A stretch of DNA of 53,176 nucleotides from assembly GCA_003138855.1 (NCBI GenBank), contig PLHF01000107.1, forward strand, positions 1 to 53,176, in the 5' to 3' direction. The position numbers and the translations under genes were made by a program. Positions 44,449 through 53,134 of this stretch are shown here, piece after piece. The DNA is from Acidimicrobiaceae bacterium. GTDB lineage: Bacteria; Actinomycetota; Acidimicrobiia; Acidimicrobiales; RAAP-2. Each line of letters opens with the position of its first letter. Positions within the stretch are counted from its first letter, which is position 1. The notes under the pieces were generated by a model. The model was not told the origin of the DNA. It saw only the letters and a list, made by a program, of their open reading frames with translations, and made no database searches.

Positions 44449-46440
44449 ATGAGCACGGGAGCCCGCTACCGGCACCTCTTCACGCCGCTCCGTCTCGGGC
44501 CGGTCACCGTGCAGAACCGGATCGTCTTCTCGGCCCACCTGACCAACTACGCCGCCGACGGCCTGCCCACCGAGCAGCACGCCGCCTACTACGCGGCCCG
44601 GGCCGCCGGCGGTGCCGGGCTGATCATCACGGAGGAGCATTCGACCCATCGGACCGACTGGCCCTACGAGAAGCTCATCCACGGCTTCAACCCTGCGGTG
44701 GTCGACGGCTACCGGCGGATCACCGACGCGGTGCACGCCCATGACGTCCCCATCCTCGCCCAGATCAACCACAACGGCGGTCAGGCCTCGGGCCTCTACT
44801 CGCGCCTGCCGGTGTGGGCACCCAGCCCCGTTCCGGATCCGCTCTTCCGTGAGGTGCCCAAGGCGGTCGAGCCCCACGAGATCAGGGAGATCATCGACGG
44901 GTACGCCCTCGTGGCCGACCACTGCATGGCAGGTGGCTTCGACGGCATCGAACTGCAGTGCTCCCACTCCTCGATCGTGCGCGGCTTCCTCTCGCCGGCC
45001 ACCAACAGGAGGGACGACCACTACGGGGGCTCCTTGCACAACCGGGCCCGGCTCCTGCTGGAGATCGTCGACGCGGTGCGCGACGCCATCGGAGGCGATC
45101 GTGCCCTGGGGGTGAGGATCTGTGGCGACGAGCTGATCGAAGGCGGCACCGGCATCGAGGAGGCGGTCGAGGTGGCCCGTCTGGTCGACGCCACCGGCCA
45201 GGTCGACTACATCAACACCTCGATCGGAGTGGCCACGGCCACCCTGTACATGATCGAGGCCAGCATGCAGGTCCCCCCGGGGTATGCCCTGTTCATCCCC
45301 AGTGCCATCCGCGAGGCGGTGGGCGTCCCCGTCGTCGGCGTCGGCCGCTTCAAGGATCCCCTGCAGGCCGACCGGGCCCTCGCTGAAGGCCTGTGCGACC
45401 TGGTCGGGGTGGTGCGGGGACAGATCGCGGATCCCGATTTCGCCATCAAGGCCCGCTCGGGGCACGCCACCGACATCCGCACCTGCCTGTCGTGCAATCA
45501 GGAGTGCGTGGGCCGGATGGGGCTCAACCGCTGGCTCGGGTGCATCGAGAACCCGAGGACCGGTCGGGAGTCGACCATGTTGCCCTTCCCCGAGAAGCGC
45601 TCGAAGGTGGTGGTGGTCGGCGGGGGCCCGGGCGGCCTCCAGGCCGCGGTGACCGCCGCAGAGCGCGGCCACCGGGTGGTCCTCTTCGAGCGCAACGACT
45701 GCCTCGGAGGACAGGCCCTGGTGGCGGCCACGGTCCCCAGCCGGGCGGAGTTCTTCGACATCGCCCGCAATCTCATCGTGGCCGCCCGGCGCGAGGGCGT
45801 CGACCTCCGGACCGGGACAGAGGCCACGGCCGAAGCCGTGCGGGCGGAGCGACCCGATGCCGTCGTCGTGGCCACCGGCGCCCGACCCGCCCGACCGTGG
45901 TGGGCCGGCGACCACCGCCGGGTGGTGGACGTGCGCGACGTCCTCGAAGGACGCGTCCATCCATGGGGGCGGGTGGTGATCGTCGACGAGCTCGGGTTCC
46001 ACCAGGCCACCTCGACCGCCGAGCTGCTGGCCGACCGCGGATGTGAGGTGGAGATCGTCACCAACGGGATGGTGGTGGCCCAGGACCTGGGCATCACCCT
46101 CGACCTGGAGACCTGGAACGTCAAAGCCCACGCCAAGGGCATCACCCAGAGCGTGGACCTGGTCCCGATGGGCGTGGCCGACGCCGACGCCGACGCCGAG
46201 GGGCAGGAGGGCGGAGGGGACGGGCCGGTCGTCCTCACGCTGCAGCACCATCCGACCGGCACCGACCGGCACCGGGGCTGCGACTGGGTGGTGTGCGCCG
46301 TGCACCAGCAGCCGGACGACGCGTTGTGGAGGGAGCTGCGGGCCGCACCGTTCCCCGTCCACCGGGTCGGGGACTGCCTGTCGCCGCGGCGGGCCCACGC
46401 CGCCATCGTCGAGGGCCATCGAGTGGCCGTGGCACTGTGA
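44449..46440 (+). CDS. Mycofactocin-associated OYE/FadH-type flavoprotein 2
   Basis: 663 residues. The FMN barrel keeps the canonical RGFLSPATNRRDDHYGGSLHNRARLLLE core and NHNGGQ, then CLSCNQEC-x11-C for a 4Fe-4S cluster, then KVVVVGGGPGGLQAAVTAAERGH and CLGGQ for the FAD/NAD(P) half. It probably reduces or oxidises a substrate through FMN, cluster and FAD in series. An acidic/Gly-rich loop (DADADAEGQEGGGDG) interrupts the C-terminal domain. The stop overlaps ETF-alpha by 4 bp. Confidence 0.92.
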   Translation: MSTGARYRHLFTPLRLGPVTVQNRIVFSAHLTNYAADGLPTEQHAAYYAARAAGGAGLIITEEHSTHRTDWPYEKLIHGFNPAVVDGYRRITDAVHAHDVPILAQINHNGGQASGLYSRLPVWAPSPVPDPLFREVPKAVEPHEIREIIDGYALVADHCMAGGFDGIELQCSHSSIVRGFLSPATNRRDDHYGGSLHNRARLLLEIVDAVRDAIGGDRALGVRICGDELIEGGTGIEEAVEVARLVDATGQVDYINTSIGVATATLYMIEASMQVPPGYALFIPSAIREAVGVPVVGVGRFKDPLQADRALAEGLCDLVGVVRGQIADPDFAIKARSGHATDIRTCLSCNQECVGRMGLNRWLGCIENPRTGRESTMLPFPEKRSKVVVVGGGPGGLQAAVTAAERGHRVVLFERNDCLGGQALVAATVPSRAEFFDIARNLIVAARREGVDLRTGTEATAEAVRAERPDAVVVATGARPARPWWAGDHRRVVDVRDVLEGRVHPWGRVVIVDELGFHQATSTAELLADRGCEVEIVTNGMVVAQDLGITLDLETWNVKAHAKGITQSVDLVPMGVADADADAEGQEGGGDGPVVLTLQHHPTGTDRHRGCDWVVCAVHQQPDDALWRELRAAPFPVHRVGDCLSPRRAHAAIVEGHRVAVAL

Positions 46441-47552
46441 GCACGCCGGACACCCTCGGCCAGGCGTCGGGTGGGGCGCCCCTGGCTGCAGTGGCGGTCG
46501 TGGTGGCGCGGGACGGGAGGTTGCCGCACGGTGCCGACGAGGCGGTGGCCGAGGCAGGGGGCGCGGCGGTCGTGGTCGGCTCGGGCGCACAGGTCGGGGC
46601 CGCCGCGCTGGCCGGGGCCCGCCACGTGTGGTGGTCCGACACCGGGGACGGGCTCAGGCCGGGCGCACTCGCGGGCGCCTTGTCCCCCCTGCTCGAAGGA
46701 GTGCCGATGGTGGTGATGCCGGCGTCGCCCGACGGACGGGACCTGGCGCCGCGCCTGGCGGCCGCCGGCGGCCGCCACCTGGTGGCCCGGGCGGTCCGGG
46801 CCGAGGTGGTCGCCGATGACCACCCGGACGGGGCGCCCGTGGTTCGGGCGACGGTGTCCCGGCTCGACGACCGGGTGGTGGTGCCGGTCGACGTCGACGG
46901 CCCGGCCGTGGTCACACTCGTCCCCTGCGGTCGCAGCGTGGCCCCGGCCACCACGGCCCCTCTCGTCGAGCACCTCCCGCTGGCCCTGCCCCCGGCCGGT
47001 CCGGCAGACAGCCAGAACCGCGCCGGCGGACCACCGGACACGATCCTCGATCCGCAGGTGGTCGCCATCCTCGAACCCGACCTCCACACCATGGACCTTG
47101 CCGACGCCACCCGGGTGCTGGCGGGCGGGGCCGGCCTCGTGCCGGGCGCCGACGACCGCCACGCCGCTGCCGCCTTCGACCTCCTGGTCCAGGTCGCCGC
47201 GGCCCTCGGGGGGTCCGCCGGGGCCACCCGGGTTGCCACCGACGCCGGCTGGATCGGCTACGAGCGGCAGATCGGCACCACCGGGGTGACCATCGACCCC
47301 GACCTGTACATCGCCTTCGGGGTGTCGGGTGCCGCCCAGCACGTGGGCGGCTTTGGAGCCCCGAGCCATATCGTCAGCGTGAACACCGACGCCTCCTCGC
47401 CGATGACCGCCATGGCCGACCTCGGTCTGGTCACCGACGCCCGGGAGCTCCTGGCCGAACTGGCCCGCCGCCTCGGTGTGGTGGTGCCCGCCGCCGCCTC
47501 TGGCGGCGGTCCCCCTCCCGCCGACCATCGAACCGAGGCCGCCCGTGGCTGA
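46437..47552 (+). CDS. Electron transfer flavoprotein alpha subunit-like (FixB/EtfA)
   Basis: 371 residues, GTG start. The N-terminal domain is Ala/Gly-rich and diverged. The C-terminal FAD domain is clear: ATRVATDAGWIGYERQIGTTG, DLYIAFGVSGAAQHVGGF and SVNTDASSPMTAMADLGLV match the EtfA FAD signature, although ADLGLV replaces the more common ADYGIVGD. With EtfB (49226-50197) it would carry electrons from dehydrogenases to FixC. It overlaps fixC by 8 bp. Confidence 0.9.
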   Translation: MSTPDTLGQASGGAPLAAVAVVVARDGRLPHGADEAVAEAGGAAVVVGSGAQVGAAALAGARHVWWSDTGDGLRPGALAGALSPLLEGVPMVVMPASPDGRDLAPRLAAAGGRHLVARAVRAEVVADDHPDGAPVVRATVSRLDDRVVVPVDVDGPAVVTLVPCGRSVAPATTAPLVEHLPLALPPAGPADSQNRAGGPPDTILDPQVVAILEPDLHTMDLADATRVLAGGAGLVPGADDRHAAAAFDLLVQVAAALGGSAGATRVATDAGWIGYERQIGTTGVTIDPDLYIAFGVSGAAQHVGGFGAPSHIVSVNTDASSPMTAMADLGLVTDARELLAELARRLGVVVPAAASGGGPPPADHRTEAARG

Positions 47553-48855
47553 GTCCGCCGACTTCGACGCCGTGGTGGTGGGGGCCGGCCCTGCCGGATC
47601 GTCGGCCGCCCTGGCCCTGGCCCGCGCCGGTCGCTCGGTGGTGATGGTGGAGCGCGGACCCTTCCCCGGCTCGAAGAACGTCTACGGCGGGGTGGTCTAC
47701 GGCAGGGTGCTCGACGACATCATCCCCGCCTGGTGGAGCGAGGTCCCGGTGGAACGGTGGGTGGTGCGCCGCTCGACCATGATGATGACCGAGGACCAGT
47801 CGCTGGCCATCGACTACCGCTCCCATGCGTGGGGCGTGGCCCCCTACAACGGGATGACCACGGTGCGTTCCCACTTCGACTCGTGGCTGGCGGGCAAGGC
47901 CACCGAGGCGGGGGCCAGATTGGTGACCTCCACCGTCGCCACCGGGCTGGTGCGGGACGGCGCTGGCCGCGTGATCGGCGTCCGGACCGATCGCGACGGC
48001 GCCGAGCTGCACGCCCCGGTGGTGATCGCCTGCGACGGGGTGAACTCCCTCCTGGCCAAGGAGGCCGGGCTCCTGCCCCACGCCGAGGCCTCGCACTACA
48101 CCCTGGGGGTCAAGGAGGTGCTGGACCTCCCCGCCGAAGTGATCAACGACCGGTTCGGCGTGCGGGGCCACGAAGGGGTCGACATCGAGATCCTCGGGTG
48201 CACCCGCGGCATCCCCGGGGGCGGCTTCCTCTACACCAACGCCGAAACGGTGAGCATCGGCGTGGTGGCCTCCCTCCCCCACCTGTCCGACGCCAAGGTG
48301 CGCCCCGAGGAGTTGATCGCCGACCTGAAGGCCCACCCGTCGATCGCGCCGTTGCTGCGGGGGGCCACCCTGCGCGAGTACGCCGCCCACCTGATCCCCG
48401 AGGGCGGATACGACACCATGCCCCCGTTGGCCACCGACGGCATGCTGGTGGCCGGGGACTCGGCCGCCATGACCCTGGCCGCCGGGCTCTGGCTCGAAGG
48501 GGTCAACTTCGCCATCGGCTCGGGATACGCCGCAGGCCGGGCCGCCGACCGGGCCGTCACCGCGGGCGACTGCTCGGCGCGCGGCCTCGCCTCCTATCGG
48601 GCCGACCTCGAGCAGCAGTTCGTCCTGGCCGACCACAAGCGACTCCGCAAGGCGCCGGCCCTGGTGCTCTCCGAACGCATCCAGCAGCGCTACCCGGGCC
48701 TCCTGTGCGACCTGGCCGAGGGGATGTTCACCGTCACCAATCCCTCCCCCAAGGCCGGCGGCCTCCGGATCACCAGGGCCGCCGCGGCCAAGCACGGGGT
48801 GAAGCTCCGCGAACTGGCGGCCGACACGCTCCGGGGCCTGAGGATCTTCGGATGA
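47545..48855 (+). CDS. fixC: FixC-like ETF:quinone oxidoreductase flavoprotein
   Basis: 436 residues, GTG start. The FAD-binding N-terminus is DAVVVGAGPAGSSAALALARAG, then GSKNVYGGVVYGRVL, typical of FixC/ETF-QO. Late motifs GMLVAGDSAAMTLAAGLWLEGVNFAIGSG close the FAD site. The protein lacks its own cluster domain, which is supplied by FixX next door (ATGA overlap). The pair would oxidise ETF and reduce quinone at the membrane. Confidence 0.93.
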   Translation: MAESADFDAVVVGAGPAGSSAALALARAGRSVVMVERGPFPGSKNVYGGVVYGRVLDDIIPAWWSEVPVERWVVRRSTMMMTEDQSLAIDYRSHAWGVAPYNGMTTVRSHFDSWLAGKATEAGARLVTSTVATGLVRDGAGRVIGVRTDRDGAELHAPVVIACDGVNSLLAKEAGLLPHAEASHYTLGVKEVLDLPAEVINDRFGVRGHEGVDIEILGCTRGIPGGGFLYTNAETVSIGVVASLPHLSDAKVRPEELIADLKAHPSIAPLLRGATLREYAAHLIPEGGYDTMPPLATDGMLVAGDSAAMTLAAGLWLEGVNFAIGSGYAAGRAADRAVTAGDCSARGLASYRADLEQQFVLADHKRLRKAPALVLSERIQQRYPGLLCDLAEGMFTVTNPSPKAGGLRITRAAAAKHGVKLRELAADTLRGLRIFG

Positions 48856-49229
48856 GCGAACCGGGAGCGGCCGACGGTGGGATCGGTGCGGCGGACGGAT
48901 CGCTGCCGCTCGGCGGGGACACCTCGCCGGCGAAGGCTCTGGCCTGGCGCGGCATCTCCTTCGAGGAGCGCATGGCCAGCGTCGACTTCCGCGTCGGCGG
49001 GCGGGCGCACATCACCGTGGACTCCGACGTCTGCCGGTCGTGCACCACCAGGGGCTGCGTCACGGCCTGCCCGGCCAACCTCTTCGCACCCACGTCCGAC
49101 GGCGGCATCCTCTTCAACTACGAGGAGTGTTTCGAGTGCGGGGCCTGCTACATGGTCTGCAACCACGAGGGTGCCATCACCTGGACCTACCCCGACGGCG
49201 GCCACGGCGTCGTCTTCCACCACGGATGA
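48852..49229 (+). CDS. fixX: FixX-like ferredoxin
   Basis: 125 residues. About 35 Gly/Ala-rich residues lead into ALAWRGISFEERMASVDFRV. Cys motifs are CRSCTTRGCVTACP and CFECGACYMVCN, with YEECFECGACYMVC giving the 4Fe-4S site expected of FixX. The first Cys set has extra residues and may hold a second or degenerate site. It is coupled to both neighbours by 4-bp overlaps. It would pass electrons within FixC-FixX to quinone. Confidence 0.92.
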   Translation: MSEPGAADGGIGAADGSLPLGGDTSPAKALAWRGISFEERMASVDFRVGGRAHITVDSDVCRSCTTRGCVTACPANLFAPTSDGGILFNYEECFECGACYMVCNHEGAITWTYPDGGHGVVFHHG

Positions 49230-50197
49230 GCATGTCGCACCCCGTGCCCACGGCCCCACTGGTGGTGGCCTGCCTCCGGGTGACCGATCTGCGCCCCGAG
49301 GTGGACCTGCTGACCGGAAGCGTGCGCCGCGACCGGCTCGGCGTCGGGCTCTCCGCTCCCGACGCATCGGCGTTGGAGCACGCCCTCCGGATCGCTGAGG
49401 CCTGGTCGGGCCGCGTCCTGGCGGTGGCGGCCGGGCCGCGCTCCGTCGAGACGGTCCTGCGTGACGCGGTGGCCCTGGGCGCATCCGTGCTGCGCATCCC
49501 CTGGGACGACGACGGGAGCGACCACGGGTTCGCCGCCGAGCTGGCCGGTGACGAACAGAGCCTGGCCCGGGCCATCGGCGCGGCGCTGGTGCCGTTCGGG
49601 ACCCCGGACCTCGTGGTGTGCGGCGACCGATCGGTCGATCGCGGCACCGGTGCCCTGCCGGCGTTTCTGGCCCACGAGCTCCACGCCGCCCAGGCGCTCG
49701 GGCTCGTCGCCCTCTCCCCCGGGGCGGCCGACGGCACGTCCCGCCGCGTCCTCGATGCCGAGCGCCGACTCGATGCCGGCTGGCGCGAGCAGCTCGTGGT
49801 CCCGCTCCCCGCCGTCTGCTCGGTCGAGGGCGCCGGTGTCCGGCTTCGCCGTGCGCCACTCTCCGGCGTGCTGGCGGCCGAATCCGCCGTGATCCCGACC
49901 TCGGCTCTTCCACCCCGGCCTGCAGCCGGGACAGGACGCGGGACGGGCCCCGTGCTGGTCGGCGCGACCAGGGTCTTCACCCCGCGGACACGGGTGCTGC
50001 CCGCCCCGGAGAGTCCCGACCCCCGCATCCGCCTGCTGGCCCTGACCGGCGCGCTGGTGGCCCACGATCCCCCGACGGTGGTCGGGCCGGTGGGCGCCGC
50101 CGAGGCGGCGGATGCGCTCCTCGACTTCCTGGTCCGGCACGGCTATCTCGAGGAACCACCGGTCGCCGGATCGCCTACGGGGGCGGGTGACCGGTGA
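49226..50197 (+). CDS. Electron transfer flavoprotein beta subunit-like (FixA/EtfB)
   Basis: 323 residues, longer than the usual 250-260. The ETF-beta fold is shown by LSAPDASALEHALRIAEAW, RSVETVLRDAVALGASVLRI, DLVVCGDRSVDRGTGALPAFLAHEL and LDAGWREQLVVPLPAVCSV, which parallels the AMP-binding region of EtfB. The C-terminal 90 or so residues carry a Pro/Arg-rich linker and a helical end not found in usual EtfB. It completes the ETF pair; the order alpha, FixC, FixX, beta is unusual. Confidence 0.86.
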   Translation: MSMSHPVPTAPLVVACLRVTDLRPEVDLLTGSVRRDRLGVGLSAPDASALEHALRIAEAWSGRVLAVAAGPRSVETVLRDAVALGASVLRIPWDDDGSDHGFAAELAGDEQSLARAIGAALVPFGTPDLVVCGDRSVDRGTGALPAFLAHELHAAQALGLVALSPGAADGTSRRVLDAERRLDAGWREQLVVPLPAVCSVEGAGVRLRRAPLSGVLAAESAVIPTSALPPRPAAGTGRGTGPVLVGATRVFTPRTRVLPAPESPDPRIRLLALTGALVAHDPPTVVGPVGAAEAADALLDFLVRHGYLEEPPVAGSPTGAGDR

Positions 50198-50898
50198 GCC
50201 GGTTCGCCCGCATGACGTGGCCCGAGGTGGCCCGCCGCACGGGATCGGGGGACATCCTCCTCGTGCCGGTCGGATCGACCGAGCAGCACGGGCCCCACCT
50301 GCCGGTGACCACCGACACCGACATCGCCGAGGCCGTCGCCGAGGGGGCTGCAGGACGCGACGCCCACCTGGTCGTGGCCCCCGCCCTCGCCTACGGATCG
50401 AGCGGCGAGCACCAGGGCTTCGCCGGGACCCTCTCCATCGGGCAGGACGCCACCGAGCTGGTCCTGGTCGAGCTGGGCCGCTCGGCAACCACCGACTTCG
50501 CCCAGGTGATCCTCGTCTCCACCCACGGCGGCAACTCGACGCCGGTGGCCCGGGCCGTGTCGCGACTGCGCTCCGAGGGCCGCTCCGTGGCGGCGTGGGC
50601 ACCGGCGTGGGGTGGCGACCTCCACGCCGGGGGGACCGAGTCGTCGTTGATGCTGGCCATCGACCCCGCCCGTGTGCGTCCCGAACTGGCCGCGGCCGGC
50701 GACCTCCGGCCCCTCGACGACCTGCTTCCGCTCCTCCGCAGCGGTGGCGTCCGATCGGTGAGCCCCAACGGCGTGCTCGGCGATCCCACCGATGCCGACG
50801 CCGCCACGGGACGGCGGCTCCTGGATGCCGCCATCGGCGACCTGGTCGAGTTCGCCGCCCACAGTCGAGCAGTGCCGAACATGGAGGTGACCCGATGA
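50194..50898 (+). CDS. mftE: Mycofactocin peptidase MftE (creatininase family)
   Basis: 234 residues, GTG in a 4-bp overlap. A metal-dependent amidohydrolase that cuts the modified MftA to free the C-terminal Val-Tyr dipeptide product. Likely ligands: Glu and His in GSTEQHGPHLP, Asp in TTDTDIAEAV, His in VSTHGGNSTP, Glu in GGTESSLML. It keeps the creatininase core. It is coupled to the SDR gene after it (ATGA). Confidence 0.95.
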   Translation: MSRFARMTWPEVARRTGSGDILLVPVGSTEQHGPHLPVTTDTDIAEAVAEGAAGRDAHLVVAPALAYGSSGEHQGFAGTLSIGQDATELVLVELGRSATTDFAQVILVSTHGGNSTPVARAVSRLRSEGRSVAAWAPAWGGDLHAGGTESSLMLAIDPARVRPELAAAGDLRPLDDLLPLLRSGGVRSVSPNGVLGDPTDADAATGRRLLDAAIGDLVEFAAHSRAVPNMEVTR

Positions 50899-51716
50899 GT
50901 CGAGTGGCAGTGGTGACCGGGGCAGCCCGGGGGATCGGCGCCGCCACCGTGCGCGGGCTGGCCGCGGCCGGGTGGTCGGTGGTGGCGGTCGATCGAGCCT
51001 CGGACGATCCGCGTCTCCCCTATCCCCTGGGCTCCGTGGAGGAGCTGCACGCCGTGGTGGCCTCGGCGGCGGGCGGCCCGTCGGGCGCGCCGACCGGAGC
51101 CGGTGAGGGCGGGCGGGTCGTCGCCCACGTGGCCGACACCACGGACCCCGACGCGCTCGGAGCAGCGGTGGCATTGGCCGAGGACCGGTTCGGAGGGCTC
51201 GACGCCATGGTGGCCGTGGCCGGGGTGATCGCCGGTGGCGTCCCGCTGTGGGAGATGCCCGGAGAGCAGTTGGGGGCGGTGCTGGGGGTGGACCTCGGTG
51301 GGCCGATCACCGCAGCCCGGGTGGGGATCCCGGCGCTGCTCCGCCGGCCGGTCCCCCGTCAGGGACGGTTCCTGGCCGTGGCCTCGGCCGCCGCCACGCG
51401 GGGCATGCCCGAGCTGGCCGCCTACGGGGCGGCCAAGGCCGGGGTGGCCGGGCTGATCCGCGGGCTGGCCGCCGAGCTCGGCGACACCGGGGTCACCGCC
51501 AACGCGGTCAGCCCGGGCTCCACCGCCACGGCCATGCTGGACGAGAGCGCCCGCCTCTACGGGCTCGACGGAACGGGCCCCTTCGCCGGCCAGCAGCCGA
51601 TCAAGCGCCTGCTGGCTCCCGAGGAGGTGGCGGCCGCCCTGGTGTGGTTGGCCGGGACCGACAGCGGCGCACTGACCGGGGCGGTCATCCCGGTGGACGG
51701 CGGCCTCTCGTTGTGA
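50895..51716 (+). CDS. Mycofactocin-cluster SDR between mftE and mftF
   Basis: 273 residues. TGAARGIGAATVRGLAAAG for NAD, then a short Gly-rich insertion (SAAGGPSGAPTGAGEGG). SDR triad in ASAAATRGM and YGAAKAG, then NAVSPGSTATAML and the C-terminal LTGAVIPVDGGLSL. An SDR in exactly this position, mftE-SDR-mftF, is a recognised feature of many mycofactocin clusters. It may act on mycofactocin itself or be one more client enzyme. Confidence 0.92.
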   Translation: MSRVAVVTGAARGIGAATVRGLAAAGWSVVAVDRASDDPRLPYPLGSVEELHAVVASAAGGPSGAPTGAGEGGRVVAHVADTTDPDALGAAVALAEDRFGGLDAMVAVAGVIAGGVPLWEMPGEQLGAVLGVDLGGPITAARVGIPALLRRPVPRQGRFLAVASAAATRGMPELAAYGAAKAGVAGLIRGLAAELGDTGVTANAVSPGSTATAMLDESARLYGLDGTGPFAGQQPIKRLLAPEEVAAALVWLAGTDSGALTGAVIPVDGGLSL

Positions 51717-53131
51717 CCCCGCTGCCGGAAGGCTTCGGGCTGGTCCTCGACCCTTCGGTCCGCTCCTTCCGCGACGGGACGGTGTTGGTGGGCGGCCATC
51801 CAGGGCGGCTGATCGTCCTCACTGCCGAGGGCGCGGGCCAGCTCGACGCCGTCCTCGCCGGTGGTCCGGCCACCTCGGACGGTCGACGGCTCGCCGGGCG
51901 GCTGGTGGGTGCGGGCATGGCCCATCCGCGGCCCTCCCCGTCCGGGAGGGCGCCTGCGGCCGGCCCCACCGTCACGGTGGTGGTGCCCGTCCGCGACCGC
52001 CCCGCCCTGCTCGAGCGGTGCCTCCGCTCGCTGGGTACCCGGGTCCCCGTGATGGTGGTCGACGACGGTTCGACCGATCCGGCGGCCGTGGCCGAGGTCT
52101 GCGACCGGTACCGGGCCGGATTGATCACCCGCGCCACCAGCGGTGGCCCCGGTGCCGCCCGCAATGAGGCCCTGTCCGTGGTCGACACCGACCTGGTGGC
52201 CTTCGTCGACAGCGACTGCACCGTCACCGAGGAGTGGTTGGACCGGCTGGCGTGGCTCTTCACCGACCCCGGCGTAGGGGCGGTCGCCCCCCGGGTGCGT
52301 CCGGACCCGTCGGGCCGGCCGGCTCGGCGCTCGGGCCTCGACCGGTTCTCGGACGGCCATTGCGCACTGGACATGGGCGGCGAGGAGAGCGAGGTGGGGC
52401 CCGGTCGGGTGGTGCGCTACGTGCCGACGGCGGCCCTGGTGGTGCGCCGGACAGCGATGACCCACCGGTTCGACCCCGGGCTCCAGGTCGGCGAGGACGT
52501 GGACCTGGTCTGGCGCCTGCTCGAGTCCGGCTGGCGTGTCCGCTACGTGCCGTCGACGACCGTCCACCACCGCGAGCCCTCGTCGTGGGGTGAGCTCCTC
52601 GCACGTCGGTTCCGCTACGGGACCTCCGCGGGCCCGCTGGCCAGACGGCACCCGGGCCGGTTGGCTCCTGTCGAGCTGCGGCCGGCGCCCACGGCGGTGG
52701 TCGTCGCGGCCCTGGCCGGCCGGCCGCGGACCGCCCTGGCCGTGATGGTGGCGTCCTCTGCTGCACTGGCGCGCCAGACCGTGCCCCTGGGGATCCCACT
52801 GCCGCTCACCCTTCGCTGGAGCGCGCAGAGCGCGGGCTGGACAGCCGTCGGCATCGGGCACGCCTCCACCATGCTGGCCGCGCCGGTCCTCGCACTGGCT
52901 GCCCTGCGAAGCAGGCGTGCCGCTTGCATCGCGGCCGGACTGACTTTGGCTCCCGCGGCGGTGGACTGGTGGAGACGCCGACCCGATCTCGATCCCGGTC
53001 GGTGGTGCCTCGCCTCCATCGCCGACGACGTGGCCTACGGGCTGGGCGTGTGGACCGGGTGTCTGCGCTCCGGGTCGTACGGCCCGCTCATCCCGGCCGT
53101 CCGGCTCCGGGCGGGGTCCGGACAGGAGTAG
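51713..53131 (+). CDS. mftF: Mycofactocin glycosyltransferase MftF
   Basis: 472 residues, GTG overlapping the SDR stop by 4 bp. An N-terminal region of about 80 residues (LPEGFGLVLDPSVRSFRDG) comes before the GT2 domain: TVTVVVPVRDRPALLERCL, VVDDGSTD, LVAFVDSDCTVTEEWLDRL (D-x-D-like) and FDPGLQVGEDVDLVWRLLE (catalytic Asp). It adds a chain of beta-1,4-linked glucose units to the redox core in mycobacteria. The C-terminal segments (around ALVVASSAALARQ and ACIAAGLTLAPAA) may associate with membrane. Last gene of the run. Confidence 0.95.
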   Translation: MTPLPEGFGLVLDPSVRSFRDGTVLVGGHPGRLIVLTAEGAGQLDAVLAGGPATSDGRRLAGRLVGAGMAHPRPSPSGRAPAAGPTVTVVVPVRDRPALLERCLRSLGTRVPVMVVDDGSTDPAAVAEVCDRYRAGLITRATSGGPGAARNEALSVVDTDLVAFVDSDCTVTEEWLDRLAWLFTDPGVGAVAPRVRPDPSGRPARRSGLDRFSDGHCALDMGGEESEVGPGRVVRYVPTAALVVRRTAMTHRFDPGLQVGEDVDLVWRLLESGWRVRYVPSTTVHHREPSSWGELLARRFRYGTSAGPLARRHPGRLAPVELRPAPTAVVVAALAGRPRTALAVMVASSAALARQTVPLGIPLPLTLRWSAQSAGWTAVGIGHASTMLAAPVLALAALRSRRAACIAAGLTLAPAAVDWWRRRPDLDPGRWCLASIADDVAYGLGVWTGCLRSGSYGPLIPAVRLRAGSGQE

Positions 53132-53134
53132 AAG

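Noticed and set aside
43744..46590. Very long open frame of 948 codons on the minus strand opposite OYE2
   Set aside because: It mirrors a strongly conserved gene on the plus strand, has Gly/Arg/His-rich composition with no domain, and such antisense frames are common at this GC content.
45498..47528. Minus-strand frame of 676 codons across OYE2 and ETF-alpha
   Set aside because: It lies antisense to two convincing coupled genes and has low-complexity composition without recognisable motifs.
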